A DNA stretch of 64,000 bases from JBALVT01 sp045110675 (GCA_045110675.1 JBGCGJ010000039.1:1-64000); one strand, 5' to 3'. Shown: positions 54,852-63,182, counted from the first letter of the stretch. Translations and numbers: made by a program. The notes: generated by a model not told the origin, from the sequence alone.

Positions 54852-55982
54852 GTGTCAGATGTTCGAGTTGCCCATCCTTTGAGTCAAGCGATTTATGAAG
54901 GCGTGCTGGAAAAGCCTCCTTGGAAAACACTGCTGAAAACTCTCGAAAACTATATGCAGGTGCCCAGCGCTACGCTAGTGTTACGTCGGCCGCGAATGTC
55001 TGACCCAGGGCTTACAGTGTATCTGTACTCAGATTTGGATGGAGGAGCGTTAGAGGGGTTTCGTACTAAAGCACATCTTGATTCACCGTTTGCGGAGTTG
55101 CCGGAGAAAAAGGTCTTTACTCTTTATGATCGTGTCACCCGTTCTGAGCTCGAATCTCTCGATTTTTATGATTATCTAAATGCTTATGGCGTGTCGGATC
55201 TGATTGGTTTTGATGTTTATGACAAGCCTAGCGATATACGGCTTCGACTGCGCTTGGTCCGGATAGGTGATGCTCCTGGGTTTTCTCACGAAGACCGAGC
55301 GCGCTTAGAGAGTATCGTCCCTTTGATGGATAAAGCACTTAAACTCTACAGCGGATACACGCATAACAGCTTTATAGAAGGATTTTACGAGGAGCTCCTA
55401 GGGTCGATGGATATCGCTTCCATTATATTAAACGCAGACCTTGAAGTACTTTCCGCCAATAAACAAGCAAAGCATATCCTCTCTTCGGAGGATGGTTTCT
55501 TTTTGCGGCGAAACGCGCTTCGCTGTAGCCGGAATTCCGATCAGCAGAAGTTTGAAGGTGCATGTCGCTCCGTGATGGGAACAGCGCTGGACGATGAACG
55601 GAACCGGCATACCGGCAGTATTTCAGTTGATCGAACTAGCTCAGAGACGAAATGGGACGTGCACATACGCGTTGTAGAAAAAAAAGATGTGGTATTCGGC
55701 GAGGGCGGGCCGGAATTGGTGTTACTGATTCAGGGTTCGGTTCGCGAGGGTGCTCCCAGTCAGTCACGCTTAATAGAAATGTTCAGTGTCACACCTGCAG
55801 AGGCGAAACTGATTGCTCATCTCGTGGATGGGCTAACACTCACCGCGGCAGCGGAGACCCTGGGTATATCACGAAATACTGCCAGAACTCAGCTCTCTTC
55901 AATCTTTACCAAAACAGGCGTCAATCGCCAAGTGCAACTCGTAAAGCTGGTGTCGGATACATTCGCCACTCATTGGCAGTGA
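54852..55982 (+). CDS. LuxR-family transcriptional regulator
   Basis: C-terminal GerE/LuxR helix-turn-helix: FSVTPAEAKLIAHLVDGLTLTAAAETLGISRNTARTQLSSIFTKTGVNRQVQLVKLV. The first 300 residues have no domain I recognise with certainty; a PAS-like segment is plausible around IIILNADLEVLSANKQAKHILSS. I choose the GTG at 54852, which has AGGAGG five bases upstream; the frame is open from 54804. No autoinducer-binding domain or receiver is apparent. It stands directly before the selenoprotein operon on the same strand, so it is the best candidate for its local regulator. Confidence 0.87.
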   Translation: MSDVRVAHPLSQAIYEGVLEKPPWKTLLKTLENYMQVPSATLVLRRPRMSDPGLTVYLYSDLDGGALEGFRTKAHLDSPFAELPEKKVFTLYDRVTRSELESLDFYDYLNAYGVSDLIGFDVYDKPSDIRLRLRLVRIGDAPGFSHEDRARLESIVPLMDKALKLYSGYTHNSFIEGFYEELLGSMDIASIILNADLEVLSANKQAKHILSSEDGFFLRRNALRCSRNSDQQKFEGACRSVMGTALDDERNRHTGSISVDRTSSETKWDVHIRVVEKKDVVFGEGGPELVLLIQGSVREGAPSQSRLIEMFSVTPAEAKLIAHLVDGLTLTAAAETLGISRNTARTQLSSIFTKTGVNRQVQLVKLVSDTFATHWQ

Positions 55983-56026
55983 GCGATTGCCGTCAAGTCC
56001 CGTGATAGTAGAAATCGCAATCCGTA

Positions 56027-56038
56027 GTACGAGTGTAC
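56027..56038. promoter_or_regulatory. GTAC palindrome upstream of the selenoprotein operon
   Basis: GTACGAGTGTAC, 103 bases before the start of the 340-residue protein gene. A near copy, GTACAGGTGTAC, lies 102 bases before the MFS transporter start (59110-59121). Equal spacing suggests a shared operator. Confidence 0.45.
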
Positions 56039-56141
56039 GATGCTGGCCTGACAAAGCTGCTGTTAGTATCCATGCTAATGCCATGTTTTAGGTGTTTCTG
56101 GCATTTGGCAAAGTCCCATCCATTGGGGTTATTGAATTCGT

Positions 56142-57164
56142 GTGGATACTATGACGACTTACGCAACACTAGAAGACATTGAAAATTGTATGAATAACGG
56201 CTGGAGTGATGGTCTTCCCGTTATTCCTCCCTACGGCAGTCTCGTCGATGAAATGTTGGCGGCTATGGGCTGGCAAGCGCACGATATTGTTGGCGAAATA
56301 GAGAGTCAAAACATTGTTATTACAGCTGAAAAGGCGGCGGCAACCGCAGTGATGGCTGGATGTAAGACCGAATATGGCTCTTTGCTGAGAGCTTTGACCG
56401 AGGGGCTTTTAGATCCGCTTCTCAATATCAGCGGCGTCGAGGTCACTACCGGCGGGGCGGCTGCGCTAGTTATTGTCAGTGGTCCCGTTGTCGAGCAACT
56501 TGGCTTTGAACATGCGACGAATGCGCTGGGCGCCAACTGTCGGGCCAACGCCACCGTTGGTCGATTTGCGCAGATGATGCGTTATTTTTGTGGTCGCGGC
56601 GGCGGCGTTTTGCAATCCCACGGTACGGTTGGCCACCCCGGTCGAATCAGTTTTTGCATCGCCGAACATCCCAAGACCGAGTGGGGTGCTTATCACACCC
56701 AGTACGGCTTACCGGAAGAAGCTTCTGCAATCACCCTGATGTCCACCGAAGGCCCAAATTCATGCAACAACCACTATGGTGACACGGGTGCGCAGGTGCT
56801 GGATACCATCGGAGACCTTATGTGCCACTACGGTCAAACCGCTTGGTACTATCGCTCAGGTGGTTTCGTAGTAGTAGTCCCACCTGATCACATGGCCCTC
56901 ATATCCAAAGACTTTAGTCGCGAACAAGCCTCAGAATACATTTATCAAAACGCGCGACGTCAGACCGATAAACTTGCAGAGGTAGGACGTATTGCCAAAG
57001 CTCCAATCGACTTCGCCGAAGTAGAGCCGGGTGCGATGCGCTCGCCGCTAAAAAATCGTGAACAATTGACGTTTATAGAATGTGGAGGTGACGGTGGTCG
57101 GTTTTCCGCAGTCATTCCGCGCTGGGTGGGAAGTACCCACGCAGTGTGCAAACAAATCGTTTAA
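56142..57164 (+). CDS. uncharacterised protein, partner of the UGSC selenoprotein
   Basis: A 340-residue protein with no domain I can name. Near the N-terminus it has W-S-D-G-L-P-V-I-P-P (residues 21-30), a motif I associate only with uncharacterised proteins. Other conserved-looking segments are VIVSGPVVEQLGFEHATNALG, GANCRANATVGRFAQMM, GTVGHPGRISFCIAEHPKTEWG and ECGGDGGRFSAVIPRW. It has about ten cysteines, several next to Gly or His (MAGCK, NCR, FCGRGGG, MCHYG), so redox or metal roles are possible. No signal peptide is seen. Start: GTG at 56142 or ATG at 56151; neither has a strong ribosome site. First gene of the operon; the selenoprotein starts 22 bases later. Confidence 0.8.
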   Translation: MDTMTTYATLEDIENCMNNGWSDGLPVIPPYGSLVDEMLAAMGWQAHDIVGEIESQNIVITAEKAAATAVMAGCKTEYGSLLRALTEGLLDPLLNISGVEVTTGGAAALVIVSGPVVEQLGFEHATNALGANCRANATVGRFAQMMRYFCGRGGGVLQSHGTVGHPGRISFCIAEHPKTEWGAYHTQYGLPEEASAITLMSTEGPNSCNNHYGDTGAQVLDTIGDLMCHYGQTAWYYRSGGFVVVVPPDHMALISKDFSREQASEYIYQNARRQTDKLAEVGRIAKAPIDFAEVEPGAMRSPLKNREQLTFIECGGDGGRFSAVIPRWVGSTHAVCKQIV

Positions 57165-57186
57165 ACGGTAAATAAAGGAGAGAGTA

Positions 57187-57810
57187 ATGTCGCAAACATC
57201 AAATAATGGACCGGCGATCAACGACAATAATCCGCCCGCCAAGCAGTTAGTAAGCTGCGGCGATGTCAGCTGTGAACTGATGGTAGACCCCATCCCAAGG
57301 CCTACGCCCGACCCGATCAAAGTGATCCTCAAGCCAAGTGTTCCCAAGGTTACTTTTTTAGATCACCACAAACCAAACTCCAAAGTCATTATGGGATATG
57401 CGCAAGATACACTGCGCAGCCGGGGAATCGAGGTTAACAGTGAAATTCTTATAAAGGCCGACGCCAGCACCAGAATGCCAGATGCCATGCTGCAATCCTT
57501 CGCCGGAGAGCAGGGTCTGGTTCTGTGCGGAGTATCCGACTGAGGCAGTTGTTCGTCGGGCAGTTCGCTTGACTCAATCGCTTTACAGAGAATGGGTGTC
57601 GCGGGTTTCGCGATACTGACGCAACCGTTCGGGGATCAAGTCGACCGGTGTATGACCTATCAGCCTTCTGATAGACCGTTGCCAGCCGTTGTGGTGGATC
57701 ATCCCACGCAGATGGTTGAAGACGATGTGCTGCACGCACGCGCTGATCAGATTGCCGATGCAATCGAGCGCTTACTTAATGATGAGGAACCGGAGAATCC
57801 ATCGCAATGA
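57187..57810 (+). CDS. UGSC-family selenoprotein (in-frame TGA = Sec119)
   Basis: Translated conventionally this is two pieces: 118 residues to a TGA at 57541-57543 and a separate frame from 57592. Both are in one frame, with no other stop until 57808-57810, giving 207 residues if the TGA is read as selenocysteine. The motif is then G-V-S-D-U-G-S-C-S-S-G: Sec119 and Cys122 as a U-x-x-C redox pair, plus Cys24, Cys29 and Cys114. From memory, databases name such proteins UGSC family (seleno)proteins; their function is unknown. The downstream half is clearly protein-like (LQRMGVAGFAILTQPFG, ADQIADAIERLLNDEE). An AAAGGAG ribosome site precedes the ATG. The stop overlaps the next start by four bases (ATGA). 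selABC lies 14 kb upstream and a SECIS-like hairpin follows the TGA. Confidence 0.92.
57555..57573 (+). promoter_or_regulatory. putative bacterial SECIS hairpin
   Basis: Stem GTCGGGC (57555-57561) pairs with GCTTGAC (57567-57573), seven pairs including two G-U, with loop AGTTC. The loop begins 18 bases after the TGA and has G at its second position. Known bacterial SECIS loops lie roughly 16-37 bases after UGA with a G among the first two loop bases. It would be bound by SelB in the coding region of the mRNA. Confidence 0.7.
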
Positions 57811-58787
57811 AAAATGCCTTATCGGTACTTGGAACCGGAGTGTATCTGCCTCCTTCACGACCCGTACGAGACATAGTGAAAAATGCGGGGCAGGATCCCA
57901 GTGGTCACCAGGGCTGGGATAACTGTTGTCACGCGCTCGACGATGATCATCCAAGTACTATGGGTGTCACGGCATTGCGGAAGGCATTGGAGGACGCCGG
58001 TGTAGAACCAAGCGAACTTAAGCTGGTGTTGTTTGCGGGCATGTCTCGCGATTATTTGCCTTCATGGTCGGTGGCGACCGAAATTATGAAGGCTTGCGGA
58101 GCTGAGGCTCATTGTTTCGGTCTGGATATGACGATTGGTTGCCTGGGTGCGCTTTCTGCGTTGGATATGGCGCAGGGTTGGCTTGCAACACACGGTGGTG
58201 GTGTCGCAGCTATCGTCGCGGCCGAGCGCTGGACCTATACCATCGATTACACGTCGATTGAAAATCTGGGATTGTGGGGTCACAGTGACGGCGCTGCCGC
58301 TACTATTGTAAGCCAGGGTGCCGATCACGCCTCAAAAGCGACTTTTTGCGGCGCTGAATTTGTTGCGCAACCAGACCTCAATGGCACCGTGTTGATTGAG
58401 TATGGCGGTACGCAAAATCCTGTAGCACCTGACGGTGTTAAGCCTTTTGAGCGCAAGCTAATGGGACTGAGTCGGAATGATTTACGGCAGCGATACTCCG
58501 ATGGCTATTCTGATAGCCTACAAGCCCTCAAAGCACGATTTGATTGTAATCCTGAACGAGTAATTATCAATCAGACGGCCAATCTGTTTTTACAATTGAT
58601 TGCGTCGGTTATCGAAATACCCATCGAGAACTTTATGTTGACCGGCCACGAAACCGGGCATGTCGGTTCTGCCGATATTCTGATTGGATTAGACCGGGTT
58701 CTACATTCAAGTGGTGTAACTGAGCCTTATTTGGTGGCAGGCAGTACGCCCTATGCATTCGGTTCCGGTTTATTGGTCCCGATTTAA
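57807..58787 (+). CDS. 3-oxoacyl-ACP synthase III-like (thiolase fold), altered active site
   Basis: Thiolase-fold protein of 326 residues similar to FabH: LSVLGTGVYLPPSRPVRDIV at the start, ALRKALEDAGVEPSELKLVLFAG, the nucleophile region TIGCLGALSALDMAQGWL (Cys112), VAAERWTYTIDYTS and a C-terminal FGSGLLVPI. The usual catalytic His (H-Q-A-N) is N-Q-T-A-N here (residues 255-259), and the usual Asn (G-N-T-S) is G-H-V-G (His285). So Cys is kept while His and Asn are changed; ordinary decarboxylative condensation is doubtful and acyl transfer or hydrolysis may be favoured. Its ATG overlaps the selenoprotein stop. Third gene of the operon. Confidence 0.85.
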   Translation: MKNALSVLGTGVYLPPSRPVRDIVKNAGQDPSGHQGWDNCCHALDDDHPSTMGVTALRKALEDAGVEPSELKLVLFAGMSRDYLPSWSVATEIMKACGAEAHCFGLDMTIGCLGALSALDMAQGWLATHGGGVAAIVAAERWTYTIDYTSIENLGLWGHSDGAAATIVSQGADHASKATFCGAEFVAQPDLNGTVLIEYGGTQNPVAPDGVKPFERKLMGLSRNDLRQRYSDGYSDSLQALKARFDCNPERVIINQTANLFLQLIASVIEIPIENFMLTGHETGHVGSADILIGLDRVLHSSGVTEPYLVAGSTPYAFGSGLLVPI

Positions 58788-58893
58788 AACTGAGAAAAGC
58801 TGCCAATGCTTGATTTTTTCAACATAGCTCTTGCTTAGTGAGCGGAACAGTTTCGCTATTACTCCGTCACCCAGGCGCTGGGAAGTCTAACCG

Positions 58894-59107
58894 AATGCGC
58901 AGGCCACGAACGCCATTATCAAGGACTATATACAACGATCGCAGGGACTTTTTTTATATTGTTACCCGGCCATCTTTGATGGATTGTCTGGGCAATCCTC
59001 ACACTGACAATTATCCATTCGATTGGCTACATCTCAGCAAGCAGGGTTACAAACAGTGGAAGTCGGTTATCCGTCCAAGGCTGCTCAAAGATTTTCCGCA
59101 ACATTAG
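58894..59107 (+). pseudogene. frameshifted SGNH-hydrolase C-terminal remnant
   Basis: One frame (58894 onward) encodes N-A-Q-A-T-N-A-I-I-K-D-Y-I-Q-R-S-Q-G-L-F. After a run of seven T (58949-58955) the similarity continues one frame over as FYIVTRPSLMDCLGNP and then FDWLHLSKQGYKQW and IRPRLLKDF. This matches the end of SGNH proteins, e.g. the DGLHLNDSGYQTW and IRPRLLADL of the gene at 38758. The Asp and His of the catalytic block remain; the GDS and Asn blocks are absent. The rest of the 436-base gap 58788-59223 shows no gene. Confidence 0.75.
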
Positions 59108-59109
59108 TC

Positions 59110-59121
59110 GTACAGGTGTAC
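59110..59121. promoter_or_regulatory. GTAC palindrome upstream of the MFS gene
   Basis: GTACAGGTGTAC, 102 bases before the MFS start, matching the palindrome 103 bases before the selenoprotein operon. The two copies differ only at the two central-left positions. Confidence 0.45.
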
Positions 59122-59223
59122 TAAGCGACCCATCTCATTCGTCAGTATGATCTGCGGCCATAATTAAATTGTTGTGTCTGAAATTCCTGTGGCGCACTGA
59201 TGTGGTCTTGACGGAGTAAAGTA

Positions 59224-60429
59224 ATGTCTTATGGTTGGCGTGTAGTTGGTGGTAGTTTTCTCTCACAGGCCTTCGTGGTCGGTTTCTTCACCTATGCGGT
59301 CAGCCTCCTCACGCAGCCAGTGCGGGAGACCTTCGATGTAAGCGTCGAAATGGTGATGTATAGCCTGACTCTGGGTACATTCGTCGGCCTTTTCGCTATG
59401 CCCATAGTGGGAATCTTGCTGGATAAGCTAGCTGTAAGAAAACTGTTTGCAGCTGGTATTGTGGTCTTTGCACTCGGGCTTTGGTTATTGGGAAGAAGCA
59501 CTACGATAGCTCAGTATATTGTGGTTTTCGGTATCACTATGGCTCTGGTTAATGCGCTGGCGGGCGCAATGATTTCCTCAGCGGTAGTGTCTAGATGGTT
59601 TACCGAAAACAGAGGTAAAGCACTCGGGGTTGCCGCCACTGGCACATCGGTAGGTGGCATCCTCATTCCTGGATTGATCACATTCTGGTTGCCAGATTAT
59701 GGTTGGCGCGGTGCGCTTGAGAACCTCGCAATAGTACTCATGATTGTCGTGCTGCCCGTCGTTCTGTGGACGATTCGCGGCTGGCCCTTGGAAGTTGGAA
59801 TACAGGAGTTACAGAAAGGGGAGGATTCCAGTTCCGATACAACCGCTGTCCAGCTCGGCACGAAAGATATCGTGAGCAACCCTAATTTTTGGTGGCTCGG
59901 TGTGTCACTAGGCCTTTTGTTCAGCACCTATACCGCAATTCTATCCAATTTGACGCCATACGCGGCACAGCTTGGACACGGGGAAGGCTCAGCGTCTGGG
60001 CTGATTATGATCATTGCGGTTAGCGGCCTCCTCGGAAAGCTATTGTTTGGCGTTGCCGCAGATATAATCGGCCACAAGCTCGCGCTTTGGACCGCGCAGT
60101 TGTTGTTATGCGCTGGTTATGTCGTGTTTGCTGTTGAGCCTTCCTACACCTTGATCGTGACCGCCTGTGTCTCGATAGGATTGGCAGCAGGGGGAATGTT
60201 ACCTGTGTGGGGTGCGTTGATCGCGCAGATTTTCGGCCTGCACAGCTATGGTCGTGCCTTCGGGTTGATGGGACCCATCATCACCATGTTTGTAATGTTG
60301 GGGTTTCCATTAGTCGGTAGATTATACGATGTTACAGGGAGTTTCAGTCTTGGTCTGTGGATATCGTCTGGTCTGATGGTAGTTGCGGCCGCACTGCTTG
60401 TTCCTCTTCGTCTATCGCGAGAGTCTTAA
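59224..60429 (+). CDS. MFS transporter
   Basis: Twelve-helix major facilitator of 401 residues: WRVVGGSFLSQAFVVGFFTYAVSLLTQPVRETFDVS (helix 1), MPIVGILLDKLAVRKLFAAG (the D-x-x-x-R loop motif), VSRWFTENRGKALGVAATGTSVGGILIPGLI (helix 5 region), and a second half with GLLGKLLFGVAADIIGHKLAL. The pattern R-W-F-x-x-x-R-G-x-A-x-G resembles monocarboxylate/oxalate-type MFS proteins. Likely uptake of a small organic acid across the inner membrane. The ATG has CGGAG at good spacing. It lies behind the selenoprotein operon and shares an upstream palindrome with it. Confidence 0.88.
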   Translation: MSYGWRVVGGSFLSQAFVVGFFTYAVSLLTQPVRETFDVSVEMVMYSLTLGTFVGLFAMPIVGILLDKLAVRKLFAAGIVVFALGLWLLGRSTTIAQYIVVFGITMALVNALAGAMISSAVVSRWFTENRGKALGVAATGTSVGGILIPGLITFWLPDYGWRGALENLAIVLMIVVLPVVLWTIRGWPLEVGIQELQKGEDSSSDTTAVQLGTKDIVSNPNFWWLGVSLGLLFSTYTAILSNLTPYAAQLGHGEGSASGLIMIIAVSGLLGKLLFGVAADIIGHKLALWTAQLLLCAGYVVFAVEPSYTLIVTACVSIGLAAGGMLPVWGALIAQIFGLHSYGRAFGLMGPIITMFVMLGFPLVGRLYDVTGSFSLGLWISSGLMVVAAALLVPLRLSRES

Positions 60430-60746
60430 CTATGACAAAACATCATCGTCTTCTTATTCTTGATTAGGTTCCAGCCCGTTAGATCGCGGTGGTTTACGCG
60501 GCGTGGGCCAACCTAAATCTGGTAGCATCCCTCGCCATCAAGTTATCACGTCTTTGTGAGTGATTACGACGCTCGTGCGCTAGCGTTGATTAAATATTCA
60601 ATCGGCAGGAGGTAAACCCGCAATCGACTAAAAAATGCTTAGTTTTTCGACCTCTTATGTTCTACGTTCCAGTGTTAAAGCGACCGATACTATCTTCTAA
60701 GATGCGGCTATCCTGCAGCACGGGAAATTGTATTTGGAGGTGCTTA
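60430..60746. other. 317-base gap before the SDR gene
   Basis: No convincing gene. It contains the recurring motif (60631-60668). An ATG at 60657 is in frame with the SDR gene but would add an unsupported 30-residue extension. Confidence 0.6.
60631..60668 (+). promoter_or_regulatory. recurring upstream motif, copy B
   Basis: The first 23 bases (60631-60653, AAAAATGCTTA then five or six T, then CGACCT) match 63265-63287 at 22 of 23 positions. The last 20 bases (60649-60668) match 52131-52150 at 19 of 20. It lies about 80 bases before the SDR start. Confidence 0.5.
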
Positions 60747-61502
60747 ATGAGCAAACTACTTGGAAAAACGGCCCTAGTGACGGGTGCGGGGCAGGGCGTA
60801 GGGCAGGGCATTGCGTTTGCACTAGCAAAGGAAGGCGCAAAGGTGGCCGTTACAGGGCGTACTCTCGAGAAACTCGAGCATACCTGTAAAGAAATACACG
60901 AAAGAGGCGGTGAAGCCCTGCCAGTTCTCTGTAACGTCAAGGATTTGAAATCACTGGAAAATAGCGTTCAACAAACGGTGGAGACCTTTGGCGGTTTGAG
61001 TATTCTGGTCAACAATGCGCAGGAGGTACCTAATGGCAACTTGCTTAATGTGACCGATGAAATGTTTGAAGCGGGTTGGCAGTCCGGTCCTCAGGCGACA
61101 ATGCGATTAATGAAATTGTGTTATCCCCACCTGAAAGGTGACGGCTCCATCATCAATCTAGCTAGCTCTGCCACTAAGCGGTGGGACATGACAGGCTATG
61201 GCGCATACGCAGCCGTAAAGGACGCGATAAGACAGCTTACCAGAGCGGCAGCTTGCGAATGGGGTGAGGATAATATTCGAACTAATGTTATTCTTCCCCA
61301 TGCCAAGTCGCCGGGCCTGGAGTGGTGGATGAAAAACAATCCGAGGGAAGCGGAGGAATTTCTTGGAGGGATTCCGATGCGTCGTGTCGGTGATTGCGAA
61401 GAAGATGTAGGTCGCTTCGTCGCCATGTTGTGTACTGACGATGCTCGGTATGTGAATGGTCAGAGCATTGGACTCGATGGCGGACAAGCCTATCTAGGCT
61501 AG
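60747..61502 (+). CDS. short-chain dehydrogenase/reductase
   Basis: SDR of 251 residues: LGKTALVTGAGQGVGQGIAFALAKEGAKVAVTGRTLEKL (cofactor loop with GR for NADP(H)), LSILVNNAQEVPNG, SIINLASSATKRWDMTGYGAYAAVKDAIRQL (Ser-Tyr-Lys) and the C-terminal VNGQSIGLDGGQAYLG. The ATG at 60747 has TTGGAGG upstream; the longer frame from 60657 is rejected. The BVMO-type gene follows 78 bases later, so alcohol oxidation followed by Baeyer-Villiger oxygenation is a plausible sequence. That pathway is inference. Confidence 0.88.
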   Translation: MSKLLGKTALVTGAGQGVGQGIAFALAKEGAKVAVTGRTLEKLEHTCKEIHERGGEALPVLCNVKDLKSLENSVQQTVETFGGLSILVNNAQEVPNGNLLNVTDEMFEAGWQSGPQATMRLMKLCYPHLKGDGSIINLASSATKRWDMTGYGAYAAVKDAIRQLTRAAACEWGEDNIRTNVILPHAKSPGLEWWMKNNPREAEEFLGGIPMRRVGDCEEDVGRFVAMLCTDDARYVNGQSIGLDGGQAYLG

Positions 61503-61580
61503 CCTGACAATGCGTTTTGCTTGTAGTGATAGCTGAGACGTGAAAGTGACTCCGTATAGCGTTTACAACTAGGATTAGCC

Positions 61581-63182
61581 ATGAGCCGCAAAGAGATTCA
61601 GAACGTAGATATCGTTATTATTGGTGCCGGTTTTTCGGGGATGTACGCGACGCATCGTCTGCGTAACTATAACGTAGTGTGTTTGGAAGCCGGGGAAGGT
61701 GTCGGTGGAACCTGGTACTGGAACCGATATCCGGGGGCGCGTGTGGATATTCAGAGTGTTGAGTATTCTTATGGATTTGATGAAGAACTGGAGCAGGAGT
61801 GGAGCTGGCCGGAGTATTTTTCTGCCCAGCCTGACCTTGAACGGTACGCCAACCACGTTGCGGATCGCTTTAATCTGCGGGAGCGTATCCGACTTTCCAA
61901 TCCTGTTAAAAGCATGCAATTTAACTCTGATGAGAATCGCTGGCATGTTCACACGGCCAAGGGCGATCATTTGCTGTGTCGATATGTGATTGCAGCTACC
62001 GGGAGTCTAACTGCGCCAAACTTACCGCCTTGGCCGGGCCGCGAGGCGTTTAAGGGCGAGATCTATCACACGGCCAGATGGCCAGCTGAAGGTGTCGATT
62101 TCTCCGGTAAGCGGGTCGGGTTTATAGGGACTGGCTCAACGGGTATTCAAGCTCTGCCAATCATTGCTGAAGAAGCAGAAAAGCTCTATGTGTTTCAACG
62201 CACCCCTGCCTATTGCATGCCTTCGGGAAATAGGCCTCTTGATGCGAATCATGAGCGGGATTGGAAAGCCAATTACCAAGCACGCCGCGCGCAGATGTTG
62301 CAGACCTATGGTGCTTCAATAATTGACTATACGAACGTTTGCGCTCATGAATGTAGCCCAAGCGAACGGCGGGAAATTCTTGAAAGCGCCTGGAAATCGA
62401 AAAATGCATTTCAGATGCTGTTCGCCTTTAAAGATGTAATGACGAATGCCGACGCAAATGAATTAGTCTGTGAGTTTGTGCGCGAAAAAATTCGATCAAT
62501 TGTGGAAAACCCCAAAACAGCGGAGTTGCTGTGCCCGACGACCTATCCAATAGGCGGGCGAAGGTTGTGCATCGGCAATGGTTACTATGAAATGTACAAC
62601 CGTGAAAATGTCGCTCTGGTTGATGTAAAAACAGCGCCAATTGTCGAGTTCACCGAATCGGGTTTACGCACAGGCGATGCGCAGTACAATCTGGATGTGA
62701 TCGTTATGGCCACCGGGTTTGACGCCATTACCGGTGCTATGTCGCGGATTGATATCGAAGGCAACAATACACTCAAACTCGTTGATAAGTGGGCCGAAGG
62801 CCCAACCACGTATCTAGGCGCGATGGTCTCAGGCTTTCCCAACCTGTTTATGATACACGGGCCGGCTACCCCCGGAGCCCAGGCTCAGATGATTACTACG
62901 GGCGAATGGCAGGTAGACTGGACCGCCGATATCATCGACGCAATGGAGGCTGAGGGGCTTTCACATATCGGTGTAACGGAAGAGGCGGAGCAGCAGTGGG
63001 CGCAGGAGATTGACGCTGTCTCTGAACACTCCCTGCACAAGTTTGCCGACTCTTGGTACAACGGCAAAAACATTGAAGGCAAGAAGGGAGGACTAATGAT
63101 TTACGTCGGAGGTTTTCCGCGGTTCGCCCAGCTGTGTGATTCAGCTGTGGCAGAGGGTTACAAGGGCTTCATTCGAAGCTAG
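61581..63182 (+). CDS. Baeyer-Villiger-type flavin monooxygenase
   Basis: Class B flavoprotein monooxygenase of 533 residues. FAD site VIIGAGFSGMYATHRL; the BVMO hallmark FKGEIYHTARWP (F-x-G-x(3)-H-x(3)-W-P); NADPH site RVGFIGTGSTGIQALPIIAEEA; also GTWYWNRYPGARVDIQSVEYSY and VMATGFDAITGAM, both standard in cyclohexanone/phenylacetone monooxygenases. It inserts oxygen next to a ketone to give an ester or lactone, using NADPH and oxygen. The ATG has AGGA upstream. It follows the SDR gene and precedes an OYE gene. Confidence 0.92.
   Translation: MSRKEIQNVDIVIIGAGFSGMYATHRLRNYNVVCLEAGEGVGGTWYWNRYPGARVDIQSVEYSYGFDEELEQEWSWPEYFSAQPDLERYANHVADRFNLRERIRLSNPVKSMQFNSDENRWHVHTAKGDHLLCRYVIAATGSLTAPNLPPWPGREAFKGEIYHTARWPAEGVDFSGKRVGFIGTGSTGIQALPIIAEEAEKLYVFQRTPAYCMPSGNRPLDANHERDWKANYQARRAQMLQTYGASIIDYTNVCAHECSPSERREILESAWKSKNAFQMLFAFKDVMTNADANELVCEFVREKIRSIVENPKTAELLCPTTYPIGGRRLCIGNGYYEMYNRENVALVDVKTAPIVEFTESGLRTGDAQYNLDVIVMATGFDAITGAMSRIDIEGNNTLKLVDKWAEGPTTYLGAMVSGFPNLFMIHGPATPGAQAQMITTGEWQVDWTADIIDAMEAEGLSHIGVTEEAEQQWAQEIDAVSEHSLHKFADSWYNGKNIEGKKGGLMIYVGGFPRFAQLCDSAVAEGYKGFIRS

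Noticed and set aside
57592..57810. A separate small gene after the 118-codon frame
   Set aside because: It is in the same frame as the upstream piece with only one TGA between, has no ribosome site at 57592, and is better explained as the second half of the selenoprotein.
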